Source: Campylobacteraceae bacterium
Lineage (GTDB): Bacteria; Campylobacterota; Campylobacteria; Campylobacterales; Sulfurovaceae
Length of the DNA: 5,048 nucleotides
Assembly (NCBI GenBank): GCA_027023145.1
Contig: JALVWV010000135.1
Location: 6,926 to 11,973 of the forward strand
Reading direction: 5' to 3'
Part shown: positions 1 through 5,048 of the stretch, in pieces
Position numbering within the stretch: position 1 is the first letter of the stretch
How the letters are laid out: each line of letters starts with the position of its first letter
The notes under the pieces: generated by a model
The model's database searches: none
Seen by the model: only the letters and a program-made list of their open reading frames with translations
What the model was told of the DNA's origin: nothing
Translations under genes and position numbers: made by a program

Positions 1-127
1 TGGGCACGGGTTCCGTCGGAATTGAGCAGGGTGACCACCGCTCCGGAGATACCGGGCTCTCCGGCATCCTGGATGCCGTCATGGTTAGTATCGCTCCAAA
101 CGAGGGAGCCGATGGCGACTTTGGGGA
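1..127 (-). repeat. Direct repeat copy B, start of third SdrD_B module
   Basis: These 127 bases match 808-934 base for base at an offset of 807 (269 codons, in frame). They encode the start of the third SdrD_B module (residues about 1016-1056). Identity stops at base 128, and the repeat reaches the left edge, so its full length cannot be seen. Confidence 0.96.
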
Positions 128-3100
128 CACGGTAGTGTGAGGGGTCGGTATCGCTGACCGTGGTTCCACTGGTGTTGCCATCGGCGGTGACGGTGGCGTT
201 GTTCTCATACGCTCCCAGTACGGCCGTACCGGTGAGAGTACAGGTCATGCTTGCCCCTACAGCCAGCTCGCTCTGGGGACAGGTGGCGGCTCCTTCGGGT
301 GTATCGGTTACAGCAATGTTCTTCAGAGCATCGCTTCCGGTGTTGGTGACGACATACGTCCAAGTGATCGCATCCCCTGTCTTGAGGATGACGGCCGTGG
401 CTGCCGTATCGGCATCGACTCCGTTGGTTGCCTTCTGAATGTCCACACTCGGTGTAGGTTTGAAGAACCCAAAATCCACCGTCGCATTGCCATTGTCATC
501 ATCCACATCGCAGTTGCAGTTGGTGTCGCTTCCGGCGATGTTGGAGCTCTCACCGGTGGGTGCGCTGTCGTTGCTCAGTGTGACGACACTGGAGGTATAG
601 GTGTGGGTTCCATCATCCCCGTTGGCAATATTGGTATCGTTAACGTAGCTGCCCGATGTGGCATTGGCATCGGTGACTTGATTGACCGTAGGGATGTATC
701 CTGCCGGGACAACGACCTGGACTTTGTAATCCCCTTCGGGGAGATCACAGAAGCAGTATTTACCATCCGCACCCGTTGTGACTGCCGGGACGGTAACTCC
801 GTTGACTTGGGCACGGGTTCCGTCGGAATTGAGCAGGGTGACCACCGCTCCGGAGATACCGGGCTCTCCGGCATCCTGGATGCCGTCATGGTTAGTATCG
901 CTCCAAACGAGGGAGCCGATGGCGACTTTGGGGATAAAACCAAAGTCAAAACTGTGATTGTTGGCACCTGAAAGTGGAATATCTGTTGCCGCGATAGCCG
1001 CATCAGCATGATCGTCTGTTAGGATTCCATCACTGTCATTGATGTTTGCATTTGTCCCTTCACCTGTGTTGGCTACAGTCAGTGTGTAGCTAGAAAGTCC
1101 AGCTTGCTGGGTACTTCCATTTGCATCCGGGATGCGTACGAGACAATCGGATCTACCGGGGGTCAGTGCCGAGATATTGTATCGATGGCTGGCGGTGCTG
1201 GTTCCTGCTGGGTCGTTGGAGAAAATATAATACCCATTGGCATCTGTCGTTGCCGTGGATACGACAGAGCCACCACATACCAGTTGAACGGTGATACTGG
1301 CAATCCCTTCATCATCGGCATCCTGTATCCCGTCTCCGTCATGGTCGACCCAAACGCGGTTGCCTATCTCTATCGGGGCAGGGGGGCACAAGAGCTCCAG
1401 GTCGCCAACCCCTGTCCCTTTAGCCCAGCCAACCGCATCATAATTACGATGTTTAAAGAGGTGATACCCTCTCTTTTTCTTGCCATTAGCGGCATACCAG
1501 GCAGGTCCGCCGGCTCTAAAATACTCCTGATCACTTCCCCCGCCGGTCCAATCTACCGGATCCATTGAGTTGAGTACCAATTCTCTGCTGCCTGCTAGGA
1601 GAGCAGCCCCACCACTTGATGTCTCACCATGACCATCTGTATTGCTGTTTTTGCTGAATCGGTCTTTGTAGTATTCGCTTCCTCCTGGACCGGTATTGGC
1701 ATTCACAGCTCCTGCACCAGTTATGCCCCCACACACACCGTTGCTTTCCAGGACAAATTGCCCGCTACTGTTGAGGCATGCTTTCAAGATATCACCACCG
1801 GCTGTAATTTCATTATGGGTATTGTTTTGATTGTAGACGTAGTTTTTGTGACCTGTCTGGTGTCCATATCTATCAAAAAAAGCAATAAGCATATCACCTT
1901 TGCCGTTAAATTCTATATCAGAGAGTACAGGTTGAGGATATATGTGTATCAGACTTGCAGGAACCTGACTCGTCCACGGGTGCCACTGAGAAGATTGATG
2001 ATCTGTAGAGGTGGTTTCACTGAAGAGTGACACTTTATTGTAATTCAAAGGAAATGACAAAACATTGGTAAAACTTCCGTCAAATTTATAAATGGTCGCT
2101 GATAAATCGTCTTTTGTCCCCCCTTCGGCATCACAGACACCCCCGACATAAACAGTGTCGTGATAGTATTTTAGAGCAAACGGTCTCCACTCACCATTGA
2201 CACACCCTGGATCAGGAATGGAGAAACCTTGGATATCGCCGGGAGCAGGATTGGTTGTCGGGTCGTTATCGGCATCTATGGTTACTTGGTACAGTTTTTT
2301 GTCATTGAGGTTGACGGTGTAGAGGTAGCGCCCATCTGTCGATATGGTCAGCCCTCCCAAGCCTATTTTCCCGATGAGAGGGTAAGCGCTATTATCATGG
2401 CTGGGTTGTGTTTGATCGCCAGTTATGCCTCGATCGGAGTTGGTTCCCACTTGATCCGTTCCCGCATCTGGAATTCTGGCAAAACGCACAGTAGCACCCC
2501 CCATGATCCCAGTTCTCCATATGTTGCCCAAGTTCCCTCGGTATGCTGCATGCCTTTTGAGAAAAACGGCACTGTATAGCGCCTTTCTCTCTCGATCGTA
2601 GGCTAATCCCCAAACCGTTCCAACTTGACTGTCATCGGCAATCTTGGTGCCAGCATACCCAACCCCACTGGTGTTGATAATTCCGCTGTCACTGTATGAG
2701 AAGCGCACCAGTGAATTGAGGCTGTTGGTCAGTTTTCCGTTGATCATCACTGAAGAGGCGATATCGGGATTGGGCTCACAGTACTCGGCCGCATCGTGCA
2801 GTCCGAAGTTGACGGAGGCTCCGTCTGAGACGAAACGTACCGATGAGTTGTTGACAGTGCCCGAAGTAGATTCTTTGAGATAATCTGGCCAGTTTGAAAA
2901 TTCGATCCGTACATCTCCTGTGGTGTTGAGAGACCACGATCCATTGGCGCTGGTAGTGGTAGACTGACCTCCGGGATAGGCGGTGACAGTTACCCCTTTG
3001 ACTCCGTATTCGTTGGAGTCTTTCTGTCCGTAAGTGTTTGCGCTCGTTCCACCCATGCGAACCGGTAAGTCTCTAAAAACGGTTCCAGAGACACCCCCAT

Positions 3101-3170
3101 AAACAGAAACCGTCGCTGTTACCATTAGAGCAGCGAGATATCGCAGGGTATGTGTTTTGACCTTGTACAT
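1..3170 (-). CDS. Large secreted multidomain surface protein with SdrD_B-type and DUF11-type repeats (C-terminus outside window)
   Basis: The frame is open without a stop from the ATG at 3170 to the left edge (1056 codons), so the gene is 3'-truncated by the window. Residues 1-25 are a signal peptide: a basic start (MYKVKTHTLR), a hydrophobic core (YLAALMVTATVSV), and probable cleavage near SVYG/GVSG. Residues about 26-131 form a beta-rich SdrD_B/carboxypeptidase-regulatory-like domain (GVSGTVFRDL, GVKGVTVTAY). Residues about 132-590 look like a beta-propeller, with blade-like strings such as GTVWGLAYDRERKALYSAVF and STDGRYLYTVNLNDKKLYQV. SdrD_B modules lie at about 601-748 (EIGNRVWVDHDGDGIQDADD) and 749-905 (VAIGSLVWSDTNHDGIQDAG), each with an Asp-rich calcium-binding-like loop. 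A DUF11/DUF7507-type module follows at about 908-1017 (TWTYVVTNTG, ending SDTDPSHY), and a third SdrD_B starts at 1018. Such proteins are exported and usually act as adhesins or matrix scaffolds; that role is inferred. An in-frame ATG at 3185 is possible, but the ribosome site favours 3170. Domain names come from remembered motifs. Confidence 0.9.
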   Translation of the reverse strand, partial: MYKVKTHTLRYLAALMVTATVSVYGGVSGTVFRDLPVRMGGTSANTYGQKDSNEYGVKGVTVTAYPGGQSTTTSANGSWSLNTTGDVRIEFSNWPDYLKESTSGTVNNSSVRFVSDGASVNFGLHDAAEYCEPNPDIASSVMINGKLTNSLNSLVRFSYSDSGIINTSGVGYAGTKIADDSQVGTVWGLAYDRERKALYSAVFLKRHAAYRGNLGNIWRTGIMGGATVRFARIPDAGTDQVGTNSDRGITGDQTQPSHDNSAYPLIGKIGLGGLTISTDGRYLYTVNLNDKKLYQVTIDADNDPTTNPAPGDIQGFSIPDPGCVNGEWRPFALKYYHDTVYVGGVCDAEGGTKDDLSATIYKFDGSFTNVLSFPLNYNKVSLFSETTSTDHQSSQWHPWTSQVPASLIHIYPQPVLSDIEFNGKGDMLIAFFDRYGHQTGHKNYVYNQNNTHNEITAGGDILKACLNSSGQFVLESNGVCGGITGAGAVNANTGPGGSEYYKDRFSKNSNTDGHGETSSGGAALLAGSRELVLNSMDPVDWTGGGSDQEYFRAGGPAWYAANGKKKRGYHLFKHRNYDAVGWAKGTGVGDLELLCPPAPIEIGNRVWVDHDGDGIQDADDEGIASITVQLVCGGSVVSTATTDANGYYIFSNDPAGTSTASHRYNISALTPGRSDCLVRIPDANGSTQQAGLSSYTLTVANTGEGTNANINDSDGILTDDHADAAIAATDIPLSGANNHSFDFGFIPKVAIGSLVWSDTNHDGIQDAGEPGISGAVVTLLNSDGTRAQVNGVTVPAVTTGADGKYCFCDLPEGDYKVQVVVPAGYIPTVNQVTDANATSGSYVNDTNIANGDDGTHTYTSSVVTLSNDSAPTGESSNIAGSDTNCNCDVDDDNGNATVDFGFFKPTPSVDIQKATNGVDADTAATAVILKTGDAITWTYVVTNTGSDALKNIAVTDTPEGAATCPQSELAVGASMTCTLTGTAVLGAYENNATVTADGNTSGTTVSDTDPSHYRVPKVAIGSLVWSDTNHDGIQDAGEPGISGAVVTLLNSDGTRA
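808..934 (-). repeat. Direct repeat copy A, start of second SdrD_B module
   Basis: This is the partner of the repeat at 1-127, with no mismatch, including at synonymous third positions. It encodes residues about 747-788 (PKVAIGSLVWSD through NSDGTRAQ). The first SdrD_B module (about 927-1370) has the same fold signature but a clearly different DNA sequence. Only the second and third modules are recent copies or are being homogenised. Confidence 0.96.
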
Positions 3171-3172
3171 GT

Positions 3173-3180
3173 TCTCTCCA
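3173..3180 (-). promoter_or_regulatory. Ribosome binding site of the surface protein; decides the start
   Basis: On the minus strand TGGAGAGA lies just before the ATG at 3170, with GGAGAG about three bases away. An alternative in-frame ATG at 3183-3185 would place this motif inside the coding region and has no comparable purine tract in front of it, so 3170 is chosen. Confidence 0.65.
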
Positions 3181-3206
3181 TTCATAGCAAATTCACAACA
3201 AAACAG

Positions 3207-3235
3207 AAGATATCCCCATCTGTCGATGGAGGCAA
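3207..3235 (-). promoter_or_regulatory. Candidate sigma70-type promoter of the surface protein
   Basis: On the minus strand a -35-like TTGCCT (3230-3235) and a -10-like TATCTT (3207-3212) are separated by exactly 17 bases. Each matches the consensus at four of six positions. The start of transcription would fall near 3200, giving a leader of about 30 bases with the ribosome site inside it. The spacer holds a small perfect palindrome, CCATC-N4-GATGG (3216-3229). Many Campylobacterota promoters lack a strong -35, so another -10 could be the true one. Confidence 0.35.
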
Positions 3236-3258
3236 GTTTTGTCTTGTGCGCATTACAG

Positions 3259-3279
3259 GAGTGTAACACGAGAGTGTGA
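3259..3279 (-). promoter_or_regulatory. Direct repeat TYACACTC, candidate regulator binding site
   Basis: On the minus strand TCACACTC (3272-3279) and TTACACTC (3259-3266) lie in the same orientation, 5 bases apart. They sit 24-44 bases upstream of the candidate -35 box, a normal place for an activator. OmpR/PhoB-type regulators bind tandem half-sites, so the neighbouring regulator is the obvious candidate. The 13-base period is longer than the usual 10-11. The first half overlaps a palindrome TTACA-N4-TGTAA (3253-3266), which leaves the type of site open. Function is inferred. Confidence 0.3.
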
Positions 3280-3282
3280 TGT

Positions 3283-3308
3283 AAAAGTAGAAAAAAAATG
3301 AAAAAAAA
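3283..3308. other. Three A-tracts in helical phase (probable intrinsic bend)
   Basis: Runs of A occupy 3283-3286 (four), 3291-3298 (eight) and 3301-3308 (eight) on the plus strand. Their centres are exactly 10 bases apart (3284.5, 3294.5, 3304.5). Phased A-tracts are known to curve DNA and to act as UP elements or protein-docking sites upstream of promoters. They lie directly after the regulator's stop codon. In the transcript they are U-rich runs, but no stable hairpin precedes them, so a terminator is not supported. Confidence 0.5.
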
Positions 3309-4040
3309 TTAATAGTAGGATTTTTCGGATTTAAGCAAGTAGCCTATTTTGCTGTAGGTTACCAGCGGCAAAGAAGGGAGTTTCCTGCGTATGCTGTAGA
3401 TGAGGGAGCGCAATGAGATCTCATTGGCCTGCATGTCTCCCCATATTCTTGACATGATCATCTCTTTGCTGACGACATTATTGATGTTTTGAGCCAGAAT
3501 CTCTATGAGATGAAGTTGGCGTGCTGAGAGATCGACGGGCGCACCCTTTTCCAGCAGCAATTTGCTGGCACTGTTGTATATCAGGTTTTTTGAGATTACA
3601 ATTACATGGTCTTCACTCCCGCTTTCACCTGCGCAATGTTTCTTTTTTTCTGATTGGTGGACGAGAAATCTTTTGTATCCTATTTGGATCGCGATCTTGA
3701 TATCCTCGGGGACAAAAGGCTTGACGATGAATCCATAAGGGGAGAGTTCAACCGCTTCGTCGAGGGTATTTTCGTCACTGTAAGCTGTGATAAAAATAAT
3801 GCAGATATCTTGTTTTTCCAGGATGCGCTTAGCTAGGCGTAAGCCATCAAGAGGCCCTTTGATGTTGATATCCATCAGGATAAGATCACAATGTTCTTTT
3901 TCCAAGTGTTTCAAGGTGTCCTCGCCATTATCAATCACAATGGCGGCAGTCATACCCTGCTCAGCCAGGATATCTTTGAGATATCTCTGCGTGACAATCT
4001 CGTCTTCAACAATCAAAATATTTTCGGGTTTTTTTGACAT
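3309..4040 (-). CDS. Two-component response regulator, receiver plus OmpR/PhoB-type winged helix
   Basis: This 243-residue cytoplasmic protein is a full-length DNA-binding response regulator. The receiver domain covers residues about 6-120. It shows the acidic pair Glu12-Asp13 (IVEDE), the phosphoacceptor Asp57 (LILMDINI), Thr85 in FITAYSDE and Lys107 in IVKPF, so all catalytic positions are present. A charged linker (about 124-145, including SEKKK) leads to a C-terminal winged helix (about 150-240) with VDLSARQLHLIEILAQ, VVSKEMIMSRIWG, the recognition-helix region EISLRSLIYSIRRKL and the wing YSKIGYLL. The start is firm because GAGGAGGT lies four bases upstream of the ATG. The first 28 bases overlap the end of the kinase gene, marking the pair as partners. 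Targets are unknown; the surface protein gene directly downstream is the best guess. Confidence 0.95.
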   Translation of the reverse strand: MSKKPENILIVEDEIVTQRYLKDILAEQGMTAAIVIDNGEDTLKHLEKEHCDLILMDINIKGPLDGLRLAKRILEKQDICIIFITAYSDENTLDEAVELSPYGFIVKPFVPEDIKIAIQIGYKRFLVHQSEKKKHCAGESGSEDHVIVISKNLIYNSASKLLLEKGAPVDLSARQLHLIEILAQNINNVVSKEMIMSRIWGDMQANEISLRSLIYSIRRKLPSLPLVTYSKIGYLLKSEKSYY

Positions 4041-5048
4041 GATACCTCCTCAATCTGCAGGTCGAAATCCACGATCACTTCTGTTCCATTATCGGTATTA
4101 AACATCAAACGACCTTCAGGAAAGAAGCGAATAATATCTTTCATCAACACAATCCCCAATGATTTATGCTCCACAGTTGCGTCAAAGCCTTGTCCAAAAT
4201 CTTTTACCCTCAACTGCAAATGGTTCCCCTCATGCCTCAATGTCACCTCAATTTTTTCCATACTCTCTTTGGGGTATGCGTGTTTGATAGCATTGGAGAC
4301 CGCCTCATTGAGCAGAAGCCCCAGATTGATCCCTTCAGACATACTGAGTTGAAAATCATCTATTTTTACATCCAGGATATGGTCGGTTGTTTTTTGCAGA
4401 TTATGTACTATCTGTATGAGGTATTGGGACATGTTGACCTTTTCGTACCCCGTCTCATAAGCCAGGTGCTGGTGCAGCAGACTCATGCTTTGTAGTCTAT
4501 TGCGTTGGGCTCTCAGCAGTTGTTTGCATCCTTTGTTTTCGACTCGCAGTGCCTGAGATTCCAAAAGCCCCATGATCGTTTGGAGGTTGTTCTTTGCCCG
4601 GTGGTGGATCTCTTTTAGCAGGATGTTTTTCTCCTGAATCATTTTTGACAATTGCTGCTCGTAGTCTACGCGTTCCTTCTCCAGTCTGTAGTAAAAATAT
4701 GAGATGACAATATAAGCAACATTAACCTCCAAGAGTAGATCAGTGGAAAAAACAGGGGGGATCCAGTGCATAGAAGCATTGAGCATGCTTATAAAAATAA
4801 ACAGGCTAATGATTATGCTCCATCGGACACCTGTCTTCAGACCCAATAAAAAGAAAATACTCGCAGGCATTGCTGCCAATGCAAAGAGGGCAAATCCTTG
4901 ATTGTAACCTGGTAGCGTGAGAGAGATAACAATAAGAAACATAATCAAACCTATAAATATGTTACCAGCTCCAACAAAAGAGATGCGCTCAGGATGAAAC
5001 AGATATAAAAAAATAAATACAACTATCAAAAAGCTCTCTATCCACAGC
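4013..5048 (-). CDS. Membrane sensor histidine kinase, HisKA_2 type (N-terminus outside window)
   Basis: The frame is open to the right edge, so the gene is probably 5'-truncated. The first possible start inside is a TTG at 5029, and residues here are numbered from it. About four or five hydrophobic segments (roughly 3-11, 23-39, 46-64, 70-84, 98-113) place the sensor in the inner membrane with little room for a periplasmic domain. A short coiled linker (about 115-138) leads to the HisKA_2 box EIHHRAKNNLQTI. His143 (bases 4601-4603) is the likely phosphoacceptor. The ATPase domain has an N-box with Asn241 and Asn246 (LNEAVSNAIKHAYP), a G1 box DFGQGF (277-282) and a G2-like SLG (290-292). It autophosphorylates and should pass phosphate to Asp57 of the regulator, whose gene it overlaps by 28 bases. 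The signal is unknown. Confidence 0.92.
   Translation of the reverse strand, partial: LWIESFLIVVFIFLYLFHPERISFVGAGNIFIGLIMFLIVISLTLPGYNQGFALFALAAMPASIFFLLGLKTGVRWSIIISLFIFISMLNASMHWIPPVFSTDLLLEVNVAYIVISYFYYRLEKERVDYEQQLSKMIQEKNILLKEIHHRAKNNLQTIMGLLESQALRVENKGCKQLLRAQRNRLQSMSLLHQHLAYETGYEKVNMSQYLIQIVHNLQKTTDHILDVKIDDFQLSMSEGINLGLLLNEAVSNAIKHAYPKESMEKIEVTLRHEGNHLQLRVKDFGQGFDATVEHKSLGIVLMKDIIRFFPEGRLMFNTDNGTEVIVDFDLQIEEVSCQKNPKIF
4044..4051 (-). promoter_or_regulatory. Strong ribosome binding site of the response regulator
   Basis: GAGGAGGT on the minus strand is nearly a full match to the anti-Shine-Dalgarno sequence. It lies inside the last codons of the kinase, a few bases before the regulator's ATG. 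This suggests that the regulator is translated efficiently from the shared message, possibly above the level of the kinase. Confidence 0.75.

Noticed and set aside
747..934. Reading the SdrD_B modules as evidence for a Gram-positive organism
   Set aside because: SdrD_B and DUF11 modules are widespread in Gram-negative exoproteins, and the kinase/regulator style argues for Campylobacterota. Sortase signals cannot be tested because the C-terminus is not in the window.
160..2579. Several plus-strand open frames (160-438, 603-971, 1104-1568, 1629-2030, 2229-2579)
   Set aside because: They lie antisense to the continuous minus-strand surface protein frame, have no recognisable domains, and fall in G/C-rich repeat DNA where chance open frames are expected.
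323..2944. Short minus-strand frames at 323-553, 575-1009, 2395-2613 and 2747-2944
   Set aside because: They are out of frame with the surface protein, which is continuous over all of them, and their translations are low-complexity with no domain signature.
3216..3229. Palindrome CCATC-N4-GATGG as a separate operator or hairpin
   Set aside because: A five-base stem is short enough to occur by chance. It is noted within the promoter entry because it falls in the spacer, but is not called on its own.
3287..3335. Terminator after the response regulator
   Set aside because: There are two T8 runs in the transcript direction, but no G/C-rich hairpin in front of them. The sequence is better described as phased A-tracts.
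3654..4495. Plus-strand frames at 3654-3836, 3787-4101 and 4166-4495
   Set aside because: They are antisense to the regulator and kinase, whose catalytic motifs are intact; no ribosome sites or family features were seen.
5027..5029. TTG at 5029 as the true kinase start
   Set aside because: The frame stays open to the window edge with further hydrophobic residues (LWIESFLIVV), and no good ribosome site precedes the TTG. The real start probably lies outside the window.

Overview
The window holds three genes, all read from the minus strand. In transcription order (right to left) they are a membrane sensor histidine kinase, its response regulator, and the first 1056 codons of a very large secreted surface-type protein. 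Both end genes are cut by the window: the kinase lacks its N-terminus (off the right edge) and the surface protein lacks its C-terminus (off the left edge). I see no RNA genes, mobile elements or CRISPR arrays. The plus-strand reading frames are antisense shadows of these genes.

The organism looks like a free-living Gram-negative bacterium, most likely a Campylobacterota of the Sulfurimonas/Sulfuricurvum/Sulfurovum kind. The support is the style of the regulatory pair: a HisKA_2 kinase with an EIHHRAKNNLQ box behind a multi-helix membrane domain, and a receiver joined to a winged helix containing LRSLIYSIRRKL. This is recollection of family style, not a database result. Base composition is moderate and uneven. 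Bases 1-60 (surface protein repeat) contain 39 G/C of 60, whereas bases 4801-4860 (kinase membrane domain) contain 24 of 60.

Layout: 4013-5048 is the kinase, which overlaps the regulator (3309-4040) by 28 bases, so the two are almost certainly co-transcribed and translationally linked. A 138-base gap (3171-3308) follows. It holds three helically phased A-tracts, an 8-base direct repeat, a plausible sigma70-type promoter and a ribosome binding site, but no hairpin terminator. The surface protein runs from 3170 to the left edge. It has a signal peptide, an N-terminal beta-sandwich-like domain, a region of about 460 residues that looks like a beta-propeller, two complete SdrD_B-type Ig-like modules, one DUF11/DUF7507-type module and the start of a third SdrD_B module. 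The second and third SdrD_B modules are identical at the DNA level over the whole visible overlap (127 bases).

The likely working model, which is inference, is that the kinase senses an envelope or membrane signal and phosphorylates the regulator at Asp57. The regulator may then bind the gap and control production of the surface protein, possibly an adhesin or matrix protein. Nothing here amounts to a clearly new system. The most interesting points are the dedicated-looking two-component pair beside a giant repetitive exoprotein, and the perfect intragenic repeat.
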